Shown here: positions 27,321-35,625 of the stretch, piece after piece | Numbering within the stretch: position 1 is the stretch's first letter | Layout: each line of letters begins with the position of its first letter | Source: Oceanispirochaeta crateris | Lineage (GTDB): Bacteria > Spirochaetota > Spirochaetia > DSM-2461 | Reading direction: 5' to 3' | NCBI RefSeq assembly: GCF_008329965.1 | Contig: NZ_CP036150.1 | Coordinates: 2,728,001 to 2,792,000 of the forward strand | Length of the DNA: 64,000 nucleotides | Position numbers and translations under genes: made by a program | The notes under the pieces: model-generated | The model's database searches: none | The model's input: only the letters and a program-made list of their open reading frames with translations | What the model was told of the DNA's origin: nothing

Positions 27321-27794
27321 GGCAGAAGTAAAACTCTCCAGAAGGGCCTGGTACAAATCTTTCAGCACCGGGCTCTTCCCATTGGGAATATAGACTTCAG
27401 CAAGAATATCGCTGCGTTCCTTTTGAATCCATCGAAACAGACGCGGACCGGCTTCTGAGTCAGAACCGGCGGCAGATGCTATTTGATAGAGCGCCCGGAT
27501 TTCACTGGAATCCATAAAAAGGCGGACCTTCCCAACACAGATATTGAAAAACTTAGGCCTTTCCGTCTGCTCTATCCACAGCTTCGGAATATCAGAAACA
27601 GGATTCTTAACGACTGAATCACCAGGTGCATCCTCAGATGTGGTGGCTTCTTCAGTACGGGATTCCCTTTGAATACGGACTTTCCGATTATATTCCAGAA
27701 CCTCAGCCTGTTGTCGTAAAAATACCAAATCCTGAGTCTCCAGATTTGTCATCAAAGACAGGATCTCTTCCTTAATTCTTTTATTCTCATCCAT
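27315..27794 (-). CDS. Unknown 159-aa protein of the sensory hydrogenase operon
   Basis: I do not recognise this family. The 159-aa sequence has an N-terminal charged helical part (about 1-45, likely coiled coil), a low-complexity acidic linker (about 45-65) and a compact C-terminal part (about 70-159) with ICVGKVRLFMDSSEIRALYQI and a terminal helix. It has no signal peptide, membrane segment or metal motif. It is the last gene of the operon that encodes the HydS-type protein and the SpoIIE-type phosphatase (gap of 21 bases), so it may be a partner or substrate of the phosphatase. This is an inference from position. Confidence 0.7.
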   Translation of the reverse strand: MDENKRIKEEILSLMTNLETQDLVFLRQQAEVLEYNRKVRIQRESRTEEATTSEDAPGDSVVKNPVSDIPKLWIEQTERPKFFNICVGKVRLFMDSSEIRALYQIASAAGSDSEAGPRLFRWIQKERSDILAEVYIPNGKSPVLKDLYQALLESFTSAS

Positions 27795-27815
27795 AACTTA
27801 AATATAGCTCAAATA

Positions 27816-28997
27816 TCAGATATAATTGATGAGAACTTCTTTGAAATAGAGTTTTTCAAGGGTGTTTGCAATACTGATGATCAAGTTACGCCGGATTTCC
27901 AGAGCCACCGGCATATTGGGATCCTGGTGTGCTTCATTGATTCGGGTACCAACCATAAAATGAATCACATCTGAATTGATCATCTCTTTCACAATGCGTT
28001 CTGCAGGATCACCCTTCCCGCCAACGGGTTCTAACCTTTTTTCGAGGTACTCATGCACCCGACTCATGGTGATAATACCTTCGGTTACCAGATCGACCCC
28101 TTCCATGGTGGAACAGGGGGGAATTGTATCGGTCTGGCTTCCCAAATCCAAGGTGAGGTTCCGCCCCAGTTCCCGGGCAATAATGTTTGCCGTGGTTCCT
28201 CCGGAAATGATTGTCGTTCCATCAAAACCACTGATCATCCCGGCTAAATGTTTATCCCGTTCACGATCATAGGGAGGGCCGGTTGCAATCATCAACTGCC
28301 GGGGATTTCTGAAGTAGAGAGATCCGCAGGTTATATCATCCTTAGGAGAATAGACATCGTGTTTCAAACTTTCACGAACCAGGGCTTTTGAAAGCTGAGA
28401 TGAGGAGTACTCCGGATGTGAGACAAGTGTCGTCAATAGAAACTGCCGGGCGCCCGCATCTCCCCATCCCAATGGAGTCTCTTTCATACCCAATCCCGAC
28501 TGGGTCACACCATCGGAGAAAAAAACAAGCCGATCTCCGCTGACAGCCTGAAAGCTTGAGCAGCGGATGATATTCCGTTTTGTATTGACTGTCTTGAAGC
28601 TGAAGCTCTCAGATTCCGGTTCTTCGATTTGTCCATCCCGTATCAGGACAAAGTGGGGGTTGTCATATTCGGCAATCTGAACCAGACCATGTTCGTCAAC
28701 ATCCACAATCGTAAAGGTGGAATAGCTGATTTTCCGGATACTGCAAACGGGAAGAGTTCTGGATATGAGTTCCGCTGTTTTTAAGGGAGGCAGGTTGTTT
28801 TCGATAGACCGCAGAGCCATGGTCGCCGTGAGTGTTGAAAGGACATTGGCCCGGATACCGCTTCCAAGACCATCGGAGAGCACAGAGATAACCCTCTGCC
28901 TTCCCTGCGCCTTCTGAGTCAGAAAGGCATCCCCGGGAGCCGACTCACCCTTCTTCGTAATCTGAAAATATCCAACGTCAAAAAAAGTCTTAATCAT
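27816..28997 (-). CDS. SpoIIE-type PP2C phosphatase with an extra C-terminal domain
   Basis: This 393-aa protein has a PP2C/SpoIIE phosphatase core (about 1-227): the metal-binding aspartates lie in SVLSDGLGSG (near 38-47), FFSDGVTQSG (near 164-173) and SPKDDITCGSL (near 213-223). A further 165 residues (about 228-393; ISGGTTANIIARELG is the clearest motif) have no function that I recognise. The start overlaps the end of the HydS-type gene by eight bases. Phosphatases of this kind are known neighbours of sensory [FeFe]-hydrogenases and probably transmit the H2 or redox signal to a phosphorylated partner. No anti-sigma factor or STAS gene is in the window. Confidence 0.88.
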   Translation of the reverse strand: MIKTFFDVGYFQITKKGESAPGDAFLTQKAQGRQRVISVLSDGLGSGIRANVLSTLTATMALRSIENNLPPLKTAELISRTLPVCSIRKISYSTFTIVDVDEHGLVQIAEYDNPHFVLIRDGQIEEPESESFSFKTVNTKRNIIRCSSFQAVSGDRLVFFSDGVTQSGLGMKETPLGWGDAGARQFLLTTLVSHPEYSSSQLSKALVRESLKHDVYSPKDDITCGSLYFRNPRQLMIATGPPYDRERDKHLAGMISGFDGTTIISGGTTANIIARELGRNLTLDLGSQTDTIPPCSTMEGVDLVTEGIITMSRVHEYLEKRLEPVGGKGDPAERIVKEMINSDVIHFMVGTRINEAHQDPNMPVALEIRRNLIISIANTLEKLYFKEVLINYI

Positions 28998-30720
28998 CAG
29001 AGTCCCTGTTTGATTCAGAACTAAATGAGGTGATGATGGAGTTCAGCATGACTTCACTCTGAGCAGCATTCTCTCCCAATAGAAAGGCAATCTGCTGCAC
29101 CGTGGAGATGCTGTTTTCCATAACCTTGCGGGCCTGTTTAATGACCTGATCTTTTTGAACCCAGGGAAGAGTGACATCTTGAAAAATAGCCCCCACGGCC
29201 TGATCCTTTTCGATGGTGAATACCGAACCTGTAAAAACCTTGTTCTCCAAATGAAATGTCTGATCGGTTAAGACTCCTTCTTCGGAGAGAACCCCCTGAA
29301 ACAGGGATGTAAAAGGAAGTATCTTTGATAAAGAAGCCCCCTTCAAACCGGGTTTTGCCTCAAAAGCAGCCAGAGTCTCTTCACCAATCAATGTGGCAAA
29401 GGCTCTATTACACTGAATGATCTTCATCTCGGCATCCACAATGACTACACCGGAAGGCATGGATCTGATCAGAGCATCCGCCTTCTTTTCGGATAGTGTC
29501 CTGAGATAACTGACGCACATATCTTTCTCGGCCCGTCCATCCAGAAAGGCTCTGGCATAATCCCGGCAGGTCGAATATCCGCAGGCTCCACAATTTTTCT
29601 CGTCTCCACTATCGTATTTACCGATATTTCTCAGGGCTTTCCTGATTTCCAGTTCATCATGGGATACGACCTTCACTGCATTAATTTTCCGGTCGTACTG
29701 GATACTGGTGCAGGACTTATAGAGGGGGACCTGTTCTTTGCGGCTTGTGGCATAATCCATAAGGATTTTCTCTTTCACAGCTGTTCCCGAATGTTTAGCA
29801 CAGCCCGGGCCATTGATGCACCCTCCTTCACAGGCCAAAAGCTCAAGGAACAGAGGTTCCTTCTGCCCCAGCACTTCTAGGTTGTTCAGGACTCCTCCCA
29901 TGGAATGAACATTTGTAAAGCTCAGCATCTGATTATCCTTGAGGATGGTCTTCTGCAGCTTCAAACTGCGGATCATACCCCCTTCTAGTGGATATGAGGC
30001 TCCGTCATAGGAAAACTGAGGGACAAAACTCTCCTCATCACTACCGGATAACGAGGAGAGATCAATTTGATTCTGGGCAAACCAGCTTTTCAAATCATTG
30101 AAGGTTATAGCCGTATGCAGTAAGTCTTCTCTAAGATCGGCTTCTCTTTTTTTGGAAATGCAGGGACCGGCAAAAACAATAATACAATCCTCGCCATAGA
30201 GCTCCTTCAACATCTGACAGTGAGTGAGCAAAGGCGAAAGATGATCAATGATCGATGATGAATATTGGGGTTTATGCTTATGAATATACTCCACCATGGT
30301 GGGACAAGCGGACGAAATGAAAACGCCATGGTCTGCCTTCTGCAACACCGCATTGGTATGCCGGCTCACTTCCTGAGCCCCTATAGCCGTTTCAGAAACC
30401 GCCCAAAACCCCAGGTCCTTTATCGCCCGGATAAGAGTCTTTTCAGAAATACCGGGAAACTCCCCAGCAAAAGAGGGAGCCAAAGAAAGGATGACTTTTT
30501 CATGATCTTCCAAGGCCCGTTGGGCCCTGGGCAGATCATTACGTATCCGCTTTGCCCCGACAGGACACATGAGGTAACAATTCCCGCAGAGAATACAATC
30601 ATCCACGAGAATTTTAGCATGGCCGTCTTCCACTTTTATGCTTTTCACCGGGCAATGACGGATGCATTTATAGCAATCCTGGCACTCTGTAATTTCTGTA
30701 TAGATAGGGTTGAGTTTCAT
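28990..30720 (-). CDS. hydS: HydS-type sensory [FeFe]-hydrogenase with PAS domain
   Basis: This 576-aa protein starts with two ferredoxin [4Fe-4S] motifs (Cys13/16/19/23 and Cys42/45/48/52), followed by an H-cluster domain with altered signatures: SSACP (136-140; the proton-transfer Cys of TSCCP is Ala138), GPCISKK (185-191; Gly for Met) and LLACEGGC (294-301; both ligand Cys kept). A further four-Cys motif (Cys377, 380, 385, 402) and a PAS domain (about 415-520) end in a helical stretch. This build matches group C sensory hydrogenases, in which slow H-cluster chemistry reports H2 to the PAS output. It lacks a kinase domain, so output probably goes through the phosphatase encoded next. Confidence 0.92.
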   Translation of the reverse strand: MKLNPIYTEITECQDCYKCIRHCPVKSIKVEDGHAKILVDDCILCGNCYLMCPVGAKRIRNDLPRAQRALEDHEKVILSLAPSFAGEFPGISEKTLIRAIKDLGFWAVSETAIGAQEVSRHTNAVLQKADHGVFISSACPTMVEYIHKHKPQYSSSIIDHLSPLLTHCQMLKELYGEDCIIVFAGPCISKKREADLREDLLHTAITFNDLKSWFAQNQIDLSSLSGSDEESFVPQFSYDGASYPLEGGMIRSLKLQKTILKDNQMLSFTNVHSMGGVLNNLEVLGQKEPLFLELLACEGGCINGPGCAKHSGTAVKEKILMDYATSRKEQVPLYKSCTSIQYDRKINAVKVVSHDELEIRKALRNIGKYDSGDEKNCGACGYSTCRDYARAFLDGRAEKDMCVSYLRTLSEKKADALIRSMPSGVVIVDAEMKIIQCNRAFATLIGEETLAAFEAKPGLKGASLSKILPFTSLFQGVLSEEGVLTDQTFHLENKVFTGSVFTIEKDQAVGAIFQDVTLPWVQKDQVIKQARKVMENSISTVQQIAFLLGENAAQSEVMLNSIITSFSSESNRDSDD

Positions 30721-30737
30721 GATAGCAATTTTCCTGT

Positions 30738-30983
30738 TTATGAGTTGATATATGTTTCCACCAGATCGGCGATTTCAGAACTGTCTACACAGCTGAACAT
30801 TGTGTCTCCCAGATAAAGGACGGGCCCTTTACTGCACTGTTCTTGACAGAGAGCTCCAGAAAGCTGTACGTCAATCCCCTCATACCCGCTGATGATCTCC
30901 TGAATAATTTTCAGGTTTTGATTATTTCCCCGGGAGAAACAGGAACTTCCCATGCAAATGGTGATTGTCTTTGGACTTTTCAT
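30738..30983 (-). CDS. Small thioredoxin-like [2Fe-2S] ferredoxin
   Basis: This 81-aa protein is a stand-alone thioredoxin-like [2Fe-2S] protein: CMGSSC (near 10-15) and CQEQC (near 46-50) give the CX4C...CX3C pattern of HydC/NuoE C-terminal domains. It is the first gene of the sensory hydrogenase operon, 17 bases before the HydS-type gene, and resembles the C-terminal domain of HydA and the N-terminal domain of HydB in this window. It probably carries electrons to or from the sensory H-cluster. Confidence 0.88.
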   Translation of the reverse strand: MKSPKTITICMGSSCFSRGNNQNLKIIQEIISGYEGIDVQLSGALCQEQCSKGPVLYLGDTMFSCVDSSEIADLVETYINS

Positions 30984-31009
30984 GACGACCTCCCGGATTG
31001 ACTCATCCT

Positions 31010-31073
31010 ATCATGGCACCAATAGGAAACAGTGTCAATATTTTATTATCGATATAGTTTTAACGAAACTAGT
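31010..31073 (-). promoter_or_regulatory. Sensory hydrogenase operon promoter with shared palindrome
   Basis: On the minus strand TTGACA (31033-31038) and CATGAT (31010-31015) are 17 bases apart. Immediately upstream of the -35 box lies TTTATTATCGATA (31042-31054, plus-strand reading), spacer TAGTTT, and a weaker second arm (31061-31073, 8 of 13). The site is upstream of the promoter here, in an activator-like position, whereas it overlaps the start at the hydrogenase and alcohol dehydrogenase promoters. Confidence 0.65.
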
Positions 31074-31097
31074 TAATTGCAGATGCAGGTCATATCC

Positions 31098-32549
31098 TTA
31101 CTCTAGGATAACAACACGATTTTTACCAGATCCTTTAGACTGGTAGAGTGCCGCATCGGCTCGTTGAACGACCGATTTCAGTTCATCATCATCCCGAACA
31201 GAAGAGACCCCCATACTCACTGTCATGCTAGCCTGGATTCCCAGATCATTGAAAACGGTCCGTTCAGAAAGGGCAATCCGTATCCTTTCTGCCGAAGCAA
31301 AAGCAACCTTTGAGTCTGCTCCCATAAGGATCACAAACTCATCCCCGCCCCAGCGAGCAAGAACATCAGTAGGACGGATGACTTCATGGATGATATCGGT
31401 CATGCGGATCAGGACCTTATCTCCTATGGCATGACCATATTGGTCATTGATGGTCTTAAAGTCATCCAGATCAATGATAATAATGGAATATTTTGATTCG
31501 TACCTCTTAATGCTATATATCGATGTAAGAAACCGTTTTTCAAGCTCCCTCCGGTTCAAGGCTCCGGTCAAACTATCCGTACTGGCTAAATTTTCCAGAT
31601 AAAGCTGAAAACTGCCGATAGTTTTGGAGCTCAAATAAGCTAAAAGGATAGTGGTGAAAATACCCACCACAATATTGATAAAGAGATTTCTCCTTGCAGC
31701 ATCCATATACTCATATTCATGCTGTTCCACAAGGATAAACCACCCCAGTTCTTCCATATACCGAGAACTTATAAGCGAAGGATTCTGGGATGCATTATAA
31801 ATAAGATCTGTGGGAAAATCTGAAGGATTAAGGAGATCATCGGCAATATCCCGTAATCCAGGAATATCATAAATAGAGAGTGTCTCAACCTTAGTGATAT
31901 CCGGATGAACTTGTATAATTCCCCGATCATCAACCATATAGATGTCCCGTTTATACTCATCTTTTTTTTCGGCCAGAGTGACACTGATCTTATCCAACCG
32001 GATGCCGACACCGGCAACACCTAGAAAATGCCCTGTGGAATCAACAACTCTAAAATTGATAAAGACAGTCAGAATTCCATTTGAAGCTTCATCAGAATCA
32101 ACATCCAAATCGTATTCGAGGCCCGAGTTAACAAACTTATAATACCAGATATCATGAGAGTCCACCGGGCTGACTTGTTTCAGAATTCCGTCATAGTAAT
32201 AATAATTCTCACTTTTTTCTGAAACCAAAAAAGCAGTAAAAAATCCGAATTCTTCTTTTATAACCTTTAAATAGTCTACAATCTCCTGTTCATCCGATTC
32301 ACCATCGTGTATCCAGTCCACAAGGAATGTATCTCTGGACATAGCAGAAGAAATATTGATGGGCAGAGTCAGGTAGCTTTGTATATAGGAGTAGATATTT
32401 TCACTCAAAAGAGGAAGTGAAGAGTGAAGAATCTCCTTTCTCATGGAAGCCCTGGCACTATAATATGAATAGAAACTGACAGAAATAAATGAGACAGCAA
32501 TAATTGAGATCAGTGCTACAAGTGTTAGTTTTCTTGAGGGGATATGCAT
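31098..32549 (-). CDS. Membrane diguanylate cyclase with dCACHE sensor
   Basis: This 483-aa protein has a membrane helix (about 8-28), a large extracytoplasmic dCACHE-like sensor region (about 30-285; for example SHDIWYYKFVNSG and VAGVGIRLDKISVTL), a second helix (about 287-307) and a C-terminal GGDEF domain (about 325-483) with the active-site motif RWGGDEFVILMG. It should make cyclic-di-GMP in response to an external ligand. An inhibitory RXXD motif is not obvious. It is transcribed alone and lies just upstream of the sensory hydrogenase promoter. Confidence 0.94.
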   Translation of the reverse strand: MHIPSRKLTLVALISIIAVSFISVSFYSYYSARASMRKEILHSSLPLLSENIYSYIQSYLTLPINISSAMSRDTFLVDWIHDGESDEQEIVDYLKVIKEEFGFFTAFLVSEKSENYYYYDGILKQVSPVDSHDIWYYKFVNSGLEYDLDVDSDEASNGILTVFINFRVVDSTGHFLGVAGVGIRLDKISVTLAEKKDEYKRDIYMVDDRGIIQVHPDITKVETLSIYDIPGLRDIADDLLNPSDFPTDLIYNASQNPSLISSRYMEELGWFILVEQHEYEYMDAARRNLFINIVVGIFTTILLAYLSSKTIGSFQLYLENLASTDSLTGALNRRELEKRFLTSIYSIKRYESKYSIIIIDLDDFKTINDQYGHAIGDKVLIRMTDIIHEVIRPTDVLARWGGDEFVILMGADSKVAFASAERIRIALSERTVFNDLGIQASMTVSMGVSSVRDDDELKSVVQRADAALYQSKGSGKNRVVILE

Positions 32550-32684
32550 TCTTTATTATATATTATTATTGAAATAGAACAAGAGAACCCCCTACAAACC
32601 AGGAAACCGGCAATAAATAGAAAACTGAAAATAATTTAAATTTTCTTGACCCTCTGCGGCAGAATGAGTTATCAAGAGGCAACT

Positions 32685-33299
32685 ATGAACAATATACGAA
32701 TCAAACAAGATCTCCATATCCATACAACATATTCATTTGGCGACAGCGCCGTTGTCCCCCAGCAAACCGTTCAATTGATTGAGAACCTGAATCACGCAGA
32801 GCTTCGGGGCATCAGCGATCATTTCGGATACCTCAAAGGTGACGTTTTTCAAAAGTACAAGGCAGACCTGCACCAACATGGCTTTTATTGCGGATGTGAA
32901 GTGAATGACAGCATAGATGTTCTTGAAGCTGTGAACTACTCCTTTGACTACTTTATATACCATTGCCGTGATAAAGCCTCCGAATACAAAGGGGCTGAAA
33001 GACTCGTGGAAACAGGCAAACCTGTGATTATATCCCATCCCATCGCCATAGGTGCAGATCTGGATAAAGTCCCTACCGACTGCTATATTGAGGTCAATAA
33101 CCGGTATATATGGAAAGCGGAAAATTACAAAGCCTTTTATACTCCCCACTTAAGCCGTTTTCGCTTTGTGATCGGTTCGGATGCCCATCAACCAAACTGG
33201 CTGAACCAGACAGTAGCAAGGTATGCCGCAGCTCAGATGGGAATTGAAGAAACAATGGTTTTTTCCGCCCCCTTTCAATCGCAGACAAAGTCCCTCTAA
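32685..33299 (+). CDS. PHP-domain metal-dependent hydrolase
   Basis: This 204-aa protein belongs to the PHP superfamily. The metal-ligand motifs are HIHTTYSFGDS (near 9-19), GISDHFGYL (near 41-49), ISHPIAIGADLDKVP and SDAHQPNWL (near 165-173). PHP proteins hydrolyse phosphoesters (histidinol phosphatase, nucleases) or act on related substrates; the substrate here is unknown. The ATG at 32685 follows AAGAGGC; a TTG at 32646 in frame is less likely. It faces the GH130 gene tail to tail. Confidence 0.85.
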   Translation: MNNIRIKQDLHIHTTYSFGDSAVVPQQTVQLIENLNHAELRGISDHFGYLKGDVFQKYKADLHQHGFYCGCEVNDSIDVLEAVNYSFDYFIYHCRDKASEYKGAERLVETGKPVIISHPIAIGADLDKVPTDCYIEVNNRYIWKAENYKAFYTPHLSRFRFVIGSDAHQPNWLNQTVARYAAAQMGIEETMVFSAPFQSQTKSL

Positions 33300-33320
33300 G
33301 GGTAACCTTTATGCTTTACA

Positions 33321-34793
33321 CTATTTTTCACGTTTCAGTTCTGCCAGCAACTCCCTAAGGTTCACTGTACAGTATGTTGATGAATAATCAGAAACGGCAT
33401 AGGGAAGGATCAATTCTTCATTATGAATGATGGAACCGCAGGAATAGACCACATTGGGGACATATCCCTCACGTTCCATCTCATTGGCCGTGAGCAGGGG
33501 AGAATCCAGCCGTCCTATTTCTACTTCGGGATTCTCAAGATCAAGAAGTATGGCTCCCAGAACATATTCCCTCATGGCACCCACACCATGGGTAATAACA
33601 AGCCATCCATCTTCGGTCTCCAGGGGTGATCCACAGTTCCCCACCTGGATAAACTCCCAGGTATATCGGGGAGACTGAACCATTTTAGCCTCTGTCCACA
33701 GGTTTAGATTGTCAGAGAAGGAGATGTAATTATTCCTGCCGTCCATCCGGCAGAGCATGGCATACTTACCTCTTATTTTTCTTGGAAAAAGAGCCATCCC
33801 CTTGTTCCTGGCAATATTCCCATGAAGTGGATGAACCTTGAAATGATAGAAGTCACTTGTCTCGATCAGTTTTGGCATGGTAGTCATTCCGTCATACGCC
33901 GTGTATGTCCCATAGTACTGGGTCATTCCCTCATCGGTGAATTTGACAAACCGGGCATCCTCAATCCCCCGCCTCTCTGTAGAAGAAATCGGGAAAATAA
34001 CCCTTTCACACAACGAAGAATCAAGGGAAAAATCTATTTCATAATGGGATGATGCCAACCACATGATTTTACTATAGCAAGAGTTTTCCTCCATTGAGGT
34101 AATCCCTTCGCGTTCCATGACCTCCTTTATACACGATTCCAACTCTCCATAGGTAAAGTCATCGCCCAGGCAGGAGAGGGCATCTTTGGGAATGAGATTA
34201 TCCTGATGGTCCTGCAGCTCTTCTAGGTCCTGTAAGAACTGCTTCTTATTATATAGATGTCGTTTGATCCTCTCGGCTTCCGCCAGCATGGATCCCACTG
34301 GATCCATTTTAAAATTCCCGTCTCTATCCACTATGCCTGAACGAAAAACAATGGATGAAAGATGGCCTTCTCCTGTGGCACGGAAACTCAGAATAACCCT
34401 CTTTTCTCCAGGGAGTAAGCCCAGCTGATCCGGCGATTCAACGATGGAAGGATTAAAAAAGGCTGCCGCCTCGACGGAATACTCCATAGTAAAATAGGCT
34501 CCGATAAGAACACGCCTATTTGTATCCACCTTATTTCTATCAATCTCCATCTGCGAAAGAAGATGATTCAGGAGATCAAAATGTTTTTCAAAAACCTTGG
34601 AAATATTGCGGTGTCTTTTTGAATACCGTCGAAGGATCTGATTCAGTTGATTTTTGACTTCATCATCACTGAGATCCAAAATGCTTTTGACTATTATGGC
34701 ACTGCGTTCATCACCGGTATAGAAGTATCTGGCAATGACCCTAGACAGATCAGGATTGAAAGTGACATCCCGTCTTTTCACATGAACCTGCAT
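33321..34793 (-). CDS. GH130-like beta-mannoside phosphorylase or mannosidase
   Basis: This 490-aa protein matches glycoside hydrolase family 130: ERRGIEDARFVKF (near 276-288) contains the family GIEDAR signature, with YGTYTAYDG, a basic patch around GKYAMLCRMDGR, and a C-terminal motif GYVPNVVYSCGSIIHNEELILPY. About 130 N-terminal residues precede the propeller, as in the longer GH130 subfamilies. Members phosphorolyse or hydrolyse beta-mannosides. The ATG at 34793 follows AAGAGGA. It has no signal peptide, so it acts in the cytoplasm. It is divergent from the PIG-L/GT4/glycosidase operon and probably belongs to the same pathway. Confidence 0.85.
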   Translation of the reverse strand: MQVHVKRRDVTFNPDLSRVIARYFYTGDERSAIIVKSILDLSDDEVKNQLNQILRRYSKRHRNISKVFEKHFDLLNHLLSQMEIDRNKVDTNRRVLIGAYFTMEYSVEAAAFFNPSIVESPDQLGLLPGEKRVILSFRATGEGHLSSIVFRSGIVDRDGNFKMDPVGSMLAEAERIKRHLYNKKQFLQDLEELQDHQDNLIPKDALSCLGDDFTYGELESCIKEVMEREGITSMEENSCYSKIMWLASSHYEIDFSLDSSLCERVIFPISSTERRGIEDARFVKFTDEGMTQYYGTYTAYDGMTTMPKLIETSDFYHFKVHPLHGNIARNKGMALFPRKIRGKYAMLCRMDGRNNYISFSDNLNLWTEAKMVQSPRYTWEFIQVGNCGSPLETEDGWLVITHGVGAMREYVLGAILLDLENPEVEIGRLDSPLLTANEMEREGYVPNVVYSCGSIIHNEELILPYAVSDYSSTYCTVNLRELLAELKREK

Positions 34794-34998
34794 AAAAAAT
34801 CCTCTTATCAATAGTGTATATTTTAATCTAGCTCCTTATGCAATTTTAATTCATCCATACTCCAACTACATCATTATTTTCCAAATAGTTGATAAATCTG
34901 AAATATTGCTGATGAAAGAATAAGAAAAATCTTGTGTCCGGATATTGACTGAATTATCATTCATAGAAAGAAGGCATCCATATGGTTTGGATAAAGAG

Positions 34999-35622
34999 AT
35001 GAGAAAGAGTGTTGCAGTCATCGTGGCACACCCCGATGATGAGACTCTCTGGGCCGCTGGAACAATACTGACTGAAAAGTTTGAAGATTGTTTTATTTTG
35101 AGCCTCTGTAGACTGTCCGATACAGATCGGTCGCCCAAATTTTTTCGGGTACTTGATGAATGGGGTGCCAGTGGTGCTATGGCAGATCTGGATGATGGTC
35201 CCGAACAATTGAGCCTTGATGAGGAGCTGATAACCTCCACCATCCTCAGTCATCTCCCCCGGCTAAGTTTTGACATGATCTACACCCACAGTCCAGCAGG
35301 AGAATACACACGGCACAAAAGGCATGAAGAAATAGGCCGGACCGTATTGAACCTCTGGATTTCCGGACGTTTAAGATCGCAGGAACTAAGACTCTTTGCT
35401 TACGAAGACCGTAACAAATCAACCTTACCCAAAAGCATTTCTTCCGCGCCGGTCCAATGCCGCCTGGACCAGGAGATCTGGCAGAAAAAGTACAGAATCA
35501 TTACTGATATTTATGGATTCAACAAAGATAGTTTTGAAGCCAGAACGACTCCCGAACAAGAAGCCTTTTGGCAATTCACGAGTACAACACAAGCCGCAGA
35601 ATGGTTAAAAAAGGATATATAG
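34999..35622 (+). CDS. PIG-L/LmbE-family N-acetylglucosamine deacetylase-like protein
   Basis: This protein (207 residues from the ATG at 34999) has the PIG-L/LmbE zinc motif AHPDDETLW near the N-terminus and YTHSPAGEYTRHKRHEEIG (near 95-113) with the second His pair. The family removes acetyl groups from GlcNAc-containing molecules such as GlcNAc-inositol, GlcNAc-malate, teicoplanin or chitooligosaccharides. It is followed after 3 bases by a glycosyltransferase and then a glycosidase, so it probably deacetylates the glycoside that the transferase makes. The start is uncertain: a TTG at 34945 in frame is also possible. Confidence 0.85.
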   Translation: MRKSVAVIVAHPDDETLWAAGTILTEKFEDCFILSLCRLSDTDRSPKFFRVLDEWGASGAMADLDDGPEQLSLDEELITSTILSHLPRLSFDMIYTHSPAGEYTRHKRHEEIGRTVLNLWISGRLRSQELRLFAYEDRNKSTLPKSISSAPVQCRLDQEIWQKKYRIITDIYGFNKDSFEARTTPEQEAFWQFTSTTQAAEWLKKDI

Positions 35623-35625
35623 ACT

